A DNA stretch of 54,314 bases, from assembly GCF_007988825.1 (NCBI RefSeq), contig NZ_BJUW01000018.1, forward strand, positions 1 to 54,314. The letters run 5' to 3'. Made by a program: the position numbers and the translations under genes. Below the pieces are notes generated by a model. It did no database searches. It saw only the letters and a program-made list of their open reading frames with translations, and had not been told where the DNA came from. Positions 22,699 to 32,194 of this stretch are shown one piece after another. The DNA is from Microbacterium aerolatum (GTDB lineage: Bacteria; Actinomycetota; Actinomycetes; Actinomycetales; Microbacteriaceae). Position 1 is the stretch's first letter. The number at the start of each line of letters is the position of its first letter.

Positions 22699-23094
22699 TC
22701 AGAACGCGTAGGCGACCTGATGCAGGCCGTGTTGCGCTGTCGTCTGCTCCGAGGCTGACAGGCTGACTGTGACGGGAGTGTCGTGAAGCTTCAAGAACTC
22801 CACGTACATCGCCATCGATGTCGCCTCGTGCACATGCTGGGCGGGTGCACTGTCACGGGCGCCAGATCCGTTGATGAACTCGATCAGTGCGAGCCAGTCA
22901 GGAAACGCGACAAAGACGTTGGCTCGGCCCCCGAAGGCTTCGACACGCTCGAAGACGGAGTTCAGGTCGTCGTCCGGAAGCGCGACGACGACCGGTCGAG
23001 TGCCGTCGTCAGCGAGGACGGGGAGTGGCTGCATCGTGGACCGGCGGGCGACGGTCTTCATCACACGACGAGTTGCGATGTTGCGCGCATCCAT
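22699..23094 (-). CDS. Hypothetical protein
   Basis: A 131-residue protein I do not recognise. It has a basic N-terminus (RNIATRRVMKTVARR), a beta-alpha stretch (RPVVVALPDDDLNSVFERVE, then ANVFVAFPDWLALIEFI) and ends in HGLHQVAYAF. No signal peptide or membrane segment is seen. Its ATG overlaps the stop of the upstream gene by one base, so the two are translated together; an ATG eleven codons in is an alternative start. Confidence 0.6.
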   Translation of the reverse strand: MDARNIATRRVMKTVARRSTMQPLPVLADDGTRPVVVALPDDDLNSVFERVEAFGGRANVFVAFPDWLALIEFINGSGARDSAPAQHVHEATSMAMYVEFLKLHDTPVTVSLSASEQTTAQHGLHQVAYAF

Positions 23095-23507
23095 CAGTGT
23101 CCACCCCCGCAGTTCTGATCGTGGCGATCCTGTACCAGGTCGTATCCCCGGTCGAAAAATTCTTGCACGTCGACATGGGAGTACAAGGGGCGCAGGATTC
23201 GTGCGTCGTTCGGCTTGCGATAGCCGGTCACGTGCTCATGGAAGTGCCCGTGTCCGGTGTCGCAGGAGTACTGCTCTTCCCACTCGTCTACGTCTACCTT
23301 CTTGGCCCACACAATCGCGAAATACACGAGCGCAAAGTCGGCGGACACAAGGCGCTGCACGATACGGCACCCGCACACGAGGTCCGTCGGATATGTCTCC
23401 TCACGGAGGTCCAGATCGTCCGGAACCTCGTAAAGGCTGACTTCGGACTTCGCCCGTTCGGCGCGCGCACGCTTCGCGTTGTGCATCCGCTCTTGTTTCC
23501 GGGCCAT
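23094..23507 (-). CDS. Hypothetical protein with Cys/His-rich C-terminus
   Basis: A 137-residue soluble protein. After a charged N-terminus (RKQERMHNAKRARAERAKSE) comes a beta-rich domain with FALVYFAIVWAKKVDVDEWE, DTGHGHFHEHVTGY and a tail ending HDQNCGGGH. The clustered His and Cys residues could bind a metal. It looks like a member of an uncharacterised family in which relatives are annotated only by DUF number; I cannot name it surely. The start at 23507 has a weak GGGG upstream. It is coupled to the next gene. Confidence 0.6.
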   Translation of the reverse strand: MARKQERMHNAKRARAERAKSEVSLYEVPDDLDLREETYPTDLVCGCRIVQRLVSADFALVYFAIVWAKKVDVDEWEEQYSCDTGHGHFHEHVTGYRKPNDARILRPLYSHVDVQEFFDRGYDLVQDRHDQNCGGGH

Positions 23508-23630
23508 GCCCCGGAGCGTACCGACTACCTCGGACGTCGTCTCGGGGCGGCTATTGCATCGCATGGGCGCCGTTGGCGTCGGCAAGCGGATGCTGGCGGC
23601 GCCGCGCTCACGCTGTATGACGACGGTCGG

Positions 23631-24014
23631 TTATGCGGCACTCATCACCGACCGAAACCATCCAGCATCGCCCCACGGCGAGAACGCGAGTTCGTTGCCA
23701 TGAGTGAGACGCTCTGACTCGTCGTGCAACATTGACCGCGAAGCGGTTGCACGATGGCCGTCAAACGCTGCTGGTCGTACTTCGGCTGTCGGTACCCCGA
23801 GCTGCGCGGCAATGTGCCGAACGACCCACTCGGCCCAATCCTCCCCGCTGGTCGTTCCATCGCGAACGTCGGTGCGGGCTATCTTGACGAGCCACCGACG
23901 AGCGTCGCCGACAATTCGAATCCAGTTCTTGTCCTTTGAGCCCATCTGCTCTTCCGGGTCCTCGATATCCAGGTCGAGCATGTTGAGCTCGACGGGATCC
24001 CAGATCGGAGACAT
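23631..24014 (-). pseudogene. HipA-like kinase fragment (N-terminal part only)
   Basis: The 127-residue product resembles the start of HipA-like kinases: WIRIVGDARRWLVKIARTDV followed by SGEDWAEWVVRHIAAQLGVP, TAEVRPAAFDGHRATASRSM and a conserved LTHGNELAF. Full members of this group run to roughly 300 residues or more and carry the catalytic HxD and DFG-like motifs, which are absent here. The frame stops soon after FRSVMSAA and the kinase core is not found downstream. It is therefore probably a decayed or truncated gene; a stand-alone small protein is less likely. Confidence 0.65.
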
Positions 24015-24063
24015 GGTAGGACGCTATCGCCTACATGCGACGTCTTGGGCGATGCCTGATGAC

Positions 24064-25065
24064 TTACTGCACCGACCACCCGCCGTCGGAGGCGACGATC
24101 GCGCCGTTGATGTTCACAGCGTCATCGCTCAGCAGGAACGTGATCGACGCCGCGAGGTGCTCGGCCGTCGCGACGGTCGGGATCGCCTGCTGGAACGGTG
24201 CGAGGCGCGCGGACCCGGCCTCGGACATGTTCGGCGGCATCGGGATGCCGGTGGCCACGCCGCCCGGAGCGACCGAGTTCACGCGGATTCCCTTGGGCCC
24301 GTACATGAACGCCGCGGACTTCGTGACGCCGATGATGCCGTGCTTGCTCGCGGTGTAGGCGTTGCCCGAGGCGTTGCCGCGCAGGCCCGCCTCGCTGGCG
24401 ACGTTGAGGATCGCGCCGCGGCCGGCCTTCTCCATGACGGGGAGGACAGCGCGCATGAGCTTGAAGGGCGCGGTGAGGTTGATCGCGATGACGCGGTCCC
24501 ACACGGCATCCGTGGTCTCGCCGGCGGGTGAGAAGTCGTCGTTGATTCCGGCGACGTTGGCGAGGCCGTCGATACGGTCGCCGGCTGCGGCGAGCACGGC
24601 GTCGACGGCATCCTGCTTGGTGAGGTCGCCGGCGACGGCGACGATGTCGGCATCCGGGAGTTCCGCCTTGAACGCGTCGAGCTTGTCGGCGGCGATGTCG
24701 GAGGCGATCACGCGGCCGCCTTCGCGGGCGATACGGGATGCCGTGGCCTTGCCGATTCCGGATGCCGCACCCGTGACGATCACGGTCTTGCCGGCGAAGC
24801 GTCCGGAGGTGATCTGCTCGGTCCAGCCGGTCGCGGCGGACTCTTCGGGGATCTCGCCGCCGTTGGCCGCGCGGACGAGGTCGTCGATGACCGACTGGGG
24901 CATGGCGCCCTGGCTGAGCGCGACCATCTGCTGCAGAGGCAGGCCGAGCACGGGGGTGAGGGCTTCGGGGTCGGCGCCGGACTGTGCGAGGAGCCCGCGG
25001 ACGAGGTCGCCGCCCGTCGGGTCGTTCAGCCATTCGCCGATGGTGGAGTTTGCGGTCAGTGCCAT
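24064..25065 (-). CDS. SDR-family oxidoreductase with N-terminal extension
   Basis: A 333-residue short-chain dehydrogenase. The NAD(P)-binding TGAASGIG sits at residues 98-105, NVAG at 170-173, and the catalytic Ser224, Tyr237 and Lys241 are present (ASEAGLRG, AYTASKHG). About 90 residues precede the Rossmann fold, with IGEWLNDPTGGDLVRGLLAQ and LGLPLQQMVALSQGAMPQSV, an added helical domain found in some glucose/alcohol-type SDRs. The acidic residue after the second strand (ASDIAADK) favours NAD. It is divergent from a TetR gene that likely controls it. Confidence 0.9.
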   Translation of the reverse strand: MALTANSTIGEWLNDPTGGDLVRGLLAQSGADPEALTPVLGLPLQQMVALSQGAMPQSVIDDLVRAANGGEIPEESAATGWTEQITSGRFAGKTVIVTGAASGIGKATASRIAREGGRVIASDIAADKLDAFKAELPDADIVAVAGDLTKQDAVDAVLAAAGDRIDGLANVAGINDDFSPAGETTDAVWDRVIAINLTAPFKLMRAVLPVMEKAGRGAILNVASEAGLRGNASGNAYTASKHGIIGVTKSAAFMYGPKGIRVNSVAPGGVATGIPMPPNMSEAGSARLAPFQQAIPTVATAEHLAASITFLLSDDAVNINGAIVASDGGWSVQ

Positions 25066-25188
25066 GGTGTCTCCTTCGGATTCCTGCGGCTACTGCCTTC
25101 TCGGCCCCTGGGCCTGTCGAAGGGTCCGAGGCCTATTTCGCAACGCCGCGTCTCGTTATAGCTCAAGTCTACGCCTCGCTACGCTCGA

Positions 25189-25761
25189 ATGGTGCCCCGT
25201 CCTCGCAGTGAACAAGCCCGGCAGTCCGTCCTGGAAGCCATGCGCGCTGCGCTGTCGTCGGACGGATACGAATCGGTGACGATCGAGGGACTTGCGGCCG
25301 AGGCGCGGGTGTCGAAGCAGACGATCTACCGCTGGTGGTCGTCGAAGGCGGCAATCCTCGGGGAGGCGCTGCTGGAGGGTTCGCTGCCCACGCCTTCCCT
25401 GCCCGTAACGGACGATCTGGCTGCCGACCTGCGCGCCTGGTTCTCGGCGATGTCTGCGCAGGCGGGTGATGGCGCCACGGTCGAGCTCGCGCGGGCGCTG
25501 ATCGCGGTGACGGCGACGGATGCCGAACTCGGCGCCGCTCTGAACGAGCGGCTGGCCGGCCCGATCATCGAGCAGATTGTCGCGCGGCTGACGGTTGCGC
25601 AGGAGGCCGGCGAGGTGCGCAAGGACGTGGATGCCGCGGCCGTCGCAGACCAGTTCATCGCGCTGTCGTCGTACGCGGCACTGTTGGGCAGGCCACTGGA
25701 TGCGGGGCGGGTGGAGGCGTTGGTGGAAGTGTTGATGCGGGGGATCGGCACAGGCGACTGA
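25189..25761 (+). CDS. TetR-family regulator (intact copy)
   Basis: A 190-residue repressor. The TetR helix-turn-helix covers residues 10-55 (SVTIEGLAAEARVSKQTIYR, WWSSKAAILGEAL), followed by a helical ligand domain of the TetR_C_16 sort. It is divergent from the SDR gene, with 123 bp between them, and is probably its regulator. From codon 23 to the stop it is copied almost exactly at 26660-27166. No strong ribosome site precedes the ATG; the transcript may have a very short leader. Confidence 0.88.
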   Translation: MVPRPRSEQARQSVLEAMRAALSSDGYESVTIEGLAAEARVSKQTIYRWWSSKAAILGEALLEGSLPTPSLPVTDDLAADLRAWFSAMSAQAGDGATVELARALIAVTATDAELGAALNERLAGPIIEQIVARLTVAQEAGEVRKDVDAAAVADQFIALSSYAALLGRPLDAGRVEALVEVLMRGIGTGD

Positions 25762-26659
25762 GCACGTTCCAACACGAGCTCGAACGCCTTCCTCCGGTCC
25801 TTGAGCGATATGTTTGGGCTTATGGCAGGCAGACAGAATGCGAAGCCAAGCCCGTGGGTACCTGATGGCATCGCTCAGGCCGGAGTCAACGTGGATTTCC
25901 GGCCGCCCACGTTTGAGAGTGGTGCGCCCGTGCCAATGATCCGATATACGTTCATCGTTGATGGGCGCACACTTATCGTGACCTCAAGTCTTAGGGAGGC
26001 GAGCACGACGCTGGATCTGCTTGCGCGTATCCTGCGACTGTTGACTCCGAACATTGGCTCAGGCCGGGCGAAGAGAGCGAAGATAGCGCCGCTGCAAGTA
26101 CCTGTTGTCGAACCGTCCGGGCATGCGCGACTTATCCAAGGCTTGGCGCGGGTGGCGCCGATGATTTCCGCCCGCGACCGTAGAGGCGAACTCGTTCCCA
26201 GACTATTCTCGAGCGGTATCGCGGCTGGTCCGTGGGTTGATGGTGAGCCTCCATTGATCTGGTTAGAGATTCTTGACGTTGATGCGCGCCAGCCAAGAAT
26301 CGGCCGCGTACTGATGGATGCCTGGAGTGCGGCAGCGTTCCGCGATCGCCTCTTCCAGGCGCTCGACTCATCGTTGCCTGCCCGCGGACCGACCGATAGC
26401 CAGATCAGAAGCGTCGTGACCTGACGAGGGCGACGATCCATCCGGTGTCCGGCCACAACGGCGCCCACGGTTCGCGTTCGCTCGACCTATTGCGGCACCC
26501 ACACGACGGAGACCGCAGCCGCGCCGGCGCATTCCTTATCGGCGACGAGCGATCCTGCGAGCACCCTGAGCGAAACGCCACTCAGATCGTGGGAGAAAAC
26601 ATGGATACGCTGCTCAATAATTCGGTCGACTCGGCACAAAACTGGTCCGCGATACCGAA
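25762..26659. other. Lower-GC insert between two TetR copies
   Basis: This 898-bp stretch lies between the stop of the intact TetR gene and the point where a second copy resumes at codon 23. It is visibly poorer in GC than the flanking DNA and contains one plausible gene. From 26425 to 26659 I see no supported gene; a short frame begins at an ATG at 26601 and runs out of frame into the TetR copy. I found no clear terminal repeats or integrase. Confidence 0.6.
25810..26424 (+). CDS. Hypothetical protein in the lower-GC insert
   Basis: A 204-residue protein not recognised. It has a beta-rich first half (GVNVDFRPPTFESGAPVPMI, RYTFIVDGRTLIVTSSLREA) and later WVDGEPPLIWLEILDVDARQ. No signal peptide or membrane helix is present. 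The start is uncertain: the ATG at 25810 has no clear ribosome site, with a TTG at 25801 and an ATG at 25822 as alternatives. Codon use is less GC-biased than in its neighbours, a sign of transfer. Confidence 0.55.
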   Translation: MFGLMAGRQNAKPSPWVPDGIAQAGVNVDFRPPTFESGAPVPMIRYTFIVDGRTLIVTSSLREASTTLDLLARILRLLTPNIGSGRAKRAKIAPLQVPVVEPSGHARLIQGLARVAPMISARDRRGELVPRLFSSGIAAGPWVDGEPPLIWLEILDVDARQPRIGRVLMDAWSAAAFRDRLFQALDSSLPARGPTDSQIRSVVT

Positions 26660-27166
26660 TCGTCGGACGGGTACGAGTCGGTGACGATCGAGGGGCTGGC
26701 GGCCGAGGCTGGGGTGTCGAAGCAGACGATCTACCGTTGGTGGTCGTCGAAGGCGGCGATCCTCGGGGAGGCGCTGCTGGAGGGTTCGCTGCCCACGCCT
26801 TCCCTGCCCGTGACGGACGATCTCGCTGCCGACCTGCGCGCCTGGTTCTCGGCGATGTCGGCGCAGGCGGGCGATGGCGCCACGGTCGAGCTCGCGCGGG
26901 CGCTGATCGCGGTGACCGCGACGGATGCCGAGCTCGGCGCGGCCCTGAACAAGAGGCTCGTCGACCCGATCGTTGAGCAGATCGTCGCGCGGCTGTCTCT
27001 GGCTCAGGAAGCCGGCGAGGTGCGCGAGGACGTGGATGCCGCGGCCGTCGCGGATCAGTTCATCGCGGTGTCTTCGTATGCGGCGTTGCTGGGGAGGCCG
27101 CTGGATGCTGGGCGGGTGGATGCTTTGGTGGAGGTGCCGATGCGCGGGATCGCGGCGGCGCGCTGA
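26660..27166 (+). pseudogene. Second TetR copy, missing its first 22 codons
   Basis: From TCGTCGGACGG onward the sequence matches the gene at 25255-25761 base for base in spacing (constant offset of 1405 bp, no indels) with scattered substitutions. The first 22 codons, including the first helix of the DNA-binding domain, are replaced by unrelated sequence. The earliest in-frame start is a GTG at 26681, which would make a 161-residue protein beginning at TIEGLAAEAGVSKQ. It retains the recognition helix but lacks the support helix, so it is probably non-functional. Confidence 0.75.
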
Positions 27167-27205
27167 TGGCCACCATCAACGCGACCCCAGCGCCGCGTCG
27201 AGCCG

Positions 27206-30187
27206 TTACACATTCCACTTCTCTGGCACCGAAACCGCGTAGTCGTCGACCCCGATCGCCTTGAAGTGCTCGATCGCGGCTTTGATCTTCGCGTTCTCGC
27301 TCGGGCGGCGCTTCGACTCGTCAAGCGTCGACTTGGTCTCGCGGATCATGTAGACGCGATCCATGCCGTCTTCGTGCTTGATGATCGCCCAGTCGGGGTT
27401 GTACGGCCCGACGGGGGTATCGATCTTGAACTTCGCAGGCAGTTTCAAGAAGAGCTTGATGTCTTCGCGGCCGTCGAGGAGCTCGGCGAACTGGCGTTCG
27501 GGCGCGGAGTCGTAGACGACGTAATCGAAGTCGGACTTCTCCGGGTTGTTGAGCTTATACATCTGGTCGAGGAAGCGATCCTTCTCCTCGGCGCCGTCTT
27601 CCTGCAGTTCGCGCAGTTCATAGACGTAGCCGGCGATCTTCTCGTACTGAACGCCGTCGACAACAAGCTTGGCGAGTTCGCCCTGCATGAGGCGCTTCGC
27701 CATGGTGATGAAGTCGTTCGGGTTGGAGATGAACTCATCCAGACGGCCGGACTCGGTCAGGATGTCTACGATCGTCTTCCGGGTGAGGGACGTGGCTTCC
27801 TGCAGCTCGCTGATGATATCGGGCAGATCATAGCTGCCACGCAGCGCTTGCTGGCGAGGTGTACTCAGTTCAGTTCCCTTCGCTCCACCGCGCAGCACCT
27901 TGACGCCGGCACGGGTGACTTCGATGCGGAGAGGGTCGATCTTCGGTGCAGCCTTGATCGCGGTGACCGAGTTCTCGATCAGCTTGTCGCGCTCAACCGC
28001 CACGCGGTAGGTGGTGCGGCGACTAATGATCTCCCAGAACTCTTCGAATTCTGGTGTCGCGTACAGCTGCTTGTTGAGTGTGCGGGGATGCCGCTTGCTC
28101 GCCGGCTTGACGTACTTGCCAATATTGGCGTTGGCCACCAGCTCGATCACGAACGGCTCAGCCCACATGAAGTCGACGGGCATATTGAGGCTGAAGCCCA
28201 GCGTGTTCGGCTGGAACTTCGGCGTCACCACGCCTTCCTTGTCGACGAAGCCGTTGCTCCGCAGGTGCTCCCACACCTTGACGGAGCGATCGTAGCCGAA
28301 CAGATCCTCGGTAAGTTCGCCGTTGTCATCCTGTAGCGGGATCTTCGAGAACTCGGAGCGGCGGACCCGCCCGATCTCGACACCAGCTTCCTTGTATTCC
28401 TTCTGGAGGCTGTCGGCGAACGTCTTGTACGACTCGTTTGCGATGACCGTCAGCGTGGCGACGCCTGGGTCGGCGACTCGTTCGTAGCCGTCCTCAGTCT
28501 TGGCCACGGGCAGACGCAGGCCACGCCCCAGTGTCTGGCGGCGTTCGGTCTCGGCGCCCATCTCGCGGAGGGTGCAGATCTGGAAGACGTTTGGATTATC
28601 CCAGCCCTCGCGCAGAGCGGAGTGGCTGAAGATGAAGCGGACGGGCGTTGCCTCGTCGAGCAGGCGCTCCTTGTCCTGCATGATCAGCTCGTAGGCGTCG
28701 TCATCGGCCTTGGTGGTGCCGGAAGAGTCCTGCATCACCGTCGACTTGCCGCGCTTGATCTGCGAGAAGTAGGCCCGGCGCAGTTCGCTCGGATCCTGCG
28801 GCAGCAGTTCCTGCCATTTTGCAGAGCGGGCACGCTCCTCAGCGAATACCTCGTCGAACCAGCGTGCGAAGTCGCCGTCGGCCGTGTCGTTGTTGACACC
28901 GTCACCGAGGTAGCTGGCGACCTTGTCAACGAAGAACAGACTGAGCACCTTGATGCCCTTCGGGCGCAGCATCGCCTCCTTGCGGAAGTGCTCCTTGATC
29001 GTCTCGCGAATCATCTCCTTGTAGATCGCGCCGGTCGATGCCCCGATGCTCTCGCCCTCGTAGAGATAGCCGTGCAGGGTGAGATCGATGTAGGACGGTT
29101 CGATGCCCATCTCATTGATGCGCCAGCCCTCGTAGATCGGGTTGTTGGTCAGGCGCGCATCCGACAGCTCCAGGTTCTGCGGAACGTTGACCACGCGGCG
29201 CTCGAGCGAGCCATCGGCCTTGCGGCAGGACAGCTCCAGGCGAGCCATCCAGCCACGATCGTTCTTGACCTCTATGAGCTTGATGTACGGCGCAGCGTCG
29301 GCGCCCTGTTGCTGCACGTCGGCCACGACGATCTGCTTCACGAGACCCAGGTCGTGGGCGTTGACCGGGTCAAGACGGTAGGTGACGTTGCGGCTGGTCT
29401 TGTGGGTCGCGCTGTAGCGCAGGATGCAAGCGGGGTTGAGCTCGCCGACGGACGACTGCGAGAGCAGCGACTCCATGTTCTGCGGCTCGTCCATGATCAC
29501 GATCGGGCGGGTTGCCTTCAGGTAATCGATCGGGCGCAGGCCGTTCAGCTTGTCGCGCGTCTGGTGAATGATGCGACTGTTCGCGTTGCCACGAATTGAG
29601 TCGATCGTCATCACCATGATCTGCACGTTTGTCGACGTGGCGAACGACTGCACTTCCTCGGCTGTCTTACCGCTGTAGACATACGAGTCGAACGTGATGT
29701 TGCGCTTCTTGTAGAGGTCCTCGAAGTGCGAACGCATCAGGCGGATGCTGGTGTTGACACCCTCGCGGATCGCCACGCTCGGAACCAGGATCACGAACTT
29801 GGTGAAGTTGTAGCGCTCGGCGAGCTCGAAGATGGTGCGGAGGTACACGTAGGTCTTACCGGTACCGGTCTCCATCTCGATGTCGAAGTTGAGCCCGTCG
29901 AAGAGCTTCGGCATCACCTCAAGGCCATTACGGTCCTGCACCCGTTGCAGGTTGGCCAGCAGGAGATCGGTATCGACCACGAGGTTGTTACCAAACGCGC
30001 CGACTTCCTGCGCAAGGTCGAGATCGAGGGTAGCGTTGCTGCTGTCGTCGACTGCTGCCTCACCGCGCAGGGTAGTCAGAAGCCTCTCCGCGTCCTTGGG
30101 CTGACCGTCGAAAAGGTCAACGACGGAGTTGATCGCATCTAGCTGGTACGGCTGACTGGCGTCGAATTTGAATCCAGACCCACTCAT
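27206..30187 (-). CDS. res: Type III restriction enzyme, Res subunit
   Basis: The 993-residue motor and nuclease subunit of a type III restriction-modification system. It has a helicase core with Walker A METGTGKT (residues 105-112) and motif II DEPQ (233-236), then FIFSHSALREGWDNPNVFQI and ETERRQTLGRGLRLPV as motifs V and VI. The C-terminal PD-(D/E)xK nuclease shows YNPDWAI with Asp932 and IRETKST with Glu950 and Lys952. With Mod it cuts DNA beside an asymmetric site after translocation or sliding. Its start overlaps the mod stop by one base (TAATG). Length and motifs are intact, so it should be active. Confidence 0.94.
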   Translation of the reverse strand: MSGSGFKFDASQPYQLDAINSVVDLFDGQPKDAERLLTTLRGEAAVDDSSNATLDLDLAQEVGAFGNNLVVDTDLLLANLQRVQDRNGLEVMPKLFDGLNFDIEMETGTGKTYVYLRTIFELAERYNFTKFVILVPSVAIREGVNTSIRLMRSHFEDLYKKRNITFDSYVYSGKTAEEVQSFATSTNVQIMVMTIDSIRGNANSRIIHQTRDKLNGLRPIDYLKATRPIVIMDEPQNMESLLSQSSVGELNPACILRYSATHKTSRNVTYRLDPVNAHDLGLVKQIVVADVQQQGADAAPYIKLIEVKNDRGWMARLELSCRKADGSLERRVVNVPQNLELSDARLTNNPIYEGWRINEMGIEPSYIDLTLHGYLYEGESIGASTGAIYKEMIRETIKEHFRKEAMLRPKGIKVLSLFFVDKVASYLGDGVNNDTADGDFARWFDEVFAEERARSAKWQELLPQDPSELRRAYFSQIKRGKSTVMQDSSGTTKADDDAYELIMQDKERLLDEATPVRFIFSHSALREGWDNPNVFQICTLREMGAETERRQTLGRGLRLPVAKTEDGYERVADPGVATLTVIANESYKTFADSLQKEYKEAGVEIGRVRRSEFSKIPLQDDNGELTEDLFGYDRSVKVWEHLRSNGFVDKEGVVTPKFQPNTLGFSLNMPVDFMWAEPFVIELVANANIGKYVKPASKRHPRTLNKQLYATPEFEEFWEIISRRTTYRVAVERDKLIENSVTAIKAAPKIDPLRIEVTRAGVKVLRGGAKGTELSTPRQQALRGSYDLPDIISELQEATSLTRKTIVDILTESGRLDEFISNPNDFITMAKRLMQGELAKLVVDGVQYEKIAGYVYELRELQEDGAEEKDRFLDQMYKLNNPEKSDFDYVVYDSAPERQFAELLDGREDIKLFLKLPAKFKIDTPVGPYNPDWAIIKHEDGMDRVYMIRETKSTLDESKRRPSENAKIKAAIEHFKAIGVDDYAVSVPEKWNV

Positions 30188-32127
30188 TACGCCGTCCAGA
30201 ACTCGATGCCCTTGCTCTTACAGAGCTGGGCCAGGTTGGTCTTCAGTTCGTCGTCGCCCTTGAGGGCATCCTCGAGCACGACGAGGCGCACGGGTTCCTC
30301 GTCAACTACGGCACGCAGCTGCTCAAGTGTCGGCTTAACGTGCTTGTTGAGATAGGCGAGGACAACGCCGCCGCCCACCGAACGAAGCTCAAGGCCCGCG
30401 ACGTCAACCGGAGCGACCTGCTCGGTCAGCGAGTAGCCCTGCTTGAGGAGGATCTCCACGAGGAGGTCATCGGCAGTGGCGTCGTTACCATTGCTTGATT
30501 CGCGAAGGTCGAAGAGGTGCTGCTCAAGCTCGGTGCGATCGACGTCGCTCGAGACCTTCCACTTCGAGAAATTGGTGTCCGTCAAGCGATAGCTTCGGAA
30601 GCCCACATCCACGCGATCGGCCGCCTCCACCTGCAGCTGATCTACTCGAGAGCTTGATATGACTTCAGCGGCCGCGCCGATCCGGCGGCGAGCAAGATCC
30701 GCAATCGTCGCGCCGTCCCCTCCTTCGACCGGCTCCGGAAGCTGTACCTGCAGGTGGGCACGGTTACCGCCGTCTCGGAGGTTCGCCGCCATCACTGCGT
30801 GAGCTGTGGTGGCTGAGCCGGAGAAGAAGTCAAGTACGACGGCATTCTCCTTCGGCTTAGTGAAAACCGACACCAGATACTCGATGAGTCCGACCGGCTT
30901 CGGATACGAGAACTTAAGCCCCCACGACGCCAGCATCGAGCTGTTCTGCTTGGTGGTGCCTAGATTTCGCAGGACCGACAGTACGTGCCCTTGGTCATCG
31001 GAGCGGCGCTTCATCATGTAGATCGCCCCGGTGTCGCGCAACTCGAACCAGGTCTCGCGCCCCTCTCCGTCCTCAATGGGCACACACCCGTTTCGGATGA
31101 AAAGATCAAGCAGGTTACGCGAGCTCCATCCGCTGCGCACGCGAGCTGGTGCGGAGACCTTACCCTCGGCCACGTTGATCGCGTCGAGAATGTGAGGAAA
31201 CGCATTGTCTCGCTGCGCGATAGCGCCCGAGTCGAAGTTGGCAGGGAAGCCGATGGGCAACTCAATCGTCGACGCCGGGTTCGCCGGACCGTTCTTTGTA
31301 ATCGAGTTCTCGATCACGTCCTTGAATAGTTTGCTATCTTCCGTGATGTTCGGGTCGATCACCGAAGGACGTGCGAACTTTGAGGCGTTGCGCGAGTAGG
31401 CGAGGACGTACTCGTGCACACCCTTAACCTTGCTCTGCTGGTCAACGTTTCCTTCGTTAAGCCATACGAATTGAGAAATCAGGTTCGATTCCCCGAATAC
31501 CTCGTCGCACAAACGGTGCAACTGAGCCTGCTCAACATCGTTGATCGAGATAAGAATGACACCATCTTCGGTGAGCAGGTTCCGGGCGAGCTTTAGACGC
31601 GGATACATCATGCTGAGCCAGGCCGAGTGGTACTGCGGGTTCTCGGCGGTGTTTCGCGAGCTTGTGCTCTTAGCCTTACCTGATTCATCGAGCTGCCCGG
31701 CGTACTCGAGATAGGTCTGCAGACCCTCGCGGTAATTATCCGGGTAGACGAAGTCCTTACCGGTGTTGTACGGAGGGTCGATGTAGATCATCTTGATCTT
31801 GGCGTGATAGTGCTTCTGCAGGATCTTTAGCACCTCGAGGTTATCGCCCTCGATGAACACGTTCTTGGTTGTGTCCCAGTCCATTGAGTTCTGGAAGTCG
31901 GGACGGAGCGTTGCTGCTGTCGGAGCCTGAGCAGCACGGAGCGCCCGCGTCTTGCCAGGCCAGAACAGACCGAACCGCTCGCTGCTATCGGCCGCATCGT
32001 CTTGCAGCAGTTCCTTGAGCTTCTCCAGATCGATCTTGCCGTCAGCGATGGCCTCGGGAATCAGGTCAGCAAGTTGCGCTGCCAGCTCGGTCTGGAAGTG
32101 CGGTGTTGTGGAAGGTGTCTCTGGCAC
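30187..32127 (-). CDS. mod: Type III DNA methyltransferase, Mod subunit
   Basis: The 646-residue methylation and recognition subunit. It is a beta-class adenine methyltransferase: motif IV IDPPYNTG (residues 116-123) precedes motif I DFFSGSATTAHAV (about 430), with the target-recognition region between them. The N-terminal ~80 residues have EAIADGKIDLEKLKELLQDD, common in type III Mods. It transfers methyl groups to adenine in one strand of a short asymmetric site. The site itself cannot be read from sequence. It is divergent from an FRG-domain gene and coupled to res. Confidence 0.94.
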   Translation of the reverse strand: MPETPSTTPHFQTELAAQLADLIPEAIADGKIDLEKLKELLQDDAADSSERFGLFWPGKTRALRAAQAPTAATLRPDFQNSMDWDTTKNVFIEGDNLEVLKILQKHYHAKIKMIYIDPPYNTGKDFVYPDNYREGLQTYLEYAGQLDESGKAKSTSSRNTAENPQYHSAWLSMMYPRLKLARNLLTEDGVILISINDVEQAQLHRLCDEVFGESNLISQFVWLNEGNVDQQSKVKGVHEYVLAYSRNASKFARPSVIDPNITEDSKLFKDVIENSITKNGPANPASTIELPIGFPANFDSGAIAQRDNAFPHILDAINVAEGKVSAPARVRSGWSSRNLLDLFIRNGCVPIEDGEGRETWFELRDTGAIYMMKRRSDDQGHVLSVLRNLGTTKQNSSMLASWGLKFSYPKPVGLIEYLVSVFTKPKENAVVLDFFSGSATTAHAVMAANLRDGGNRAHLQVQLPEPVEGGDGATIADLARRRIGAAAEVISSSRVDQLQVEAADRVDVGFRSYRLTDTNFSKWKVSSDVDRTELEQHLFDLRESSNGNDATADDLLVEILLKQGYSLTEQVAPVDVAGLELRSVGGGVVLAYLNKHVKPTLEQLRAVVDEEPVRLVVLEDALKGDDELKTNLAQLCKSKGIEFWTA

Positions 32128-32194
32128 ACCACGAGTATTCCATGGGGGGCTGACAACGACACGGTGTACGCTCTGCCGCGATACGCTCGTTCTC

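Noticed and set aside
24064..24530. A plus-strand gene opposite the SDR gene
   Set aside because: Its product is Arg/His/Asp-rich low-complexity sequence typical of the antisense reading of a GC-rich gene.
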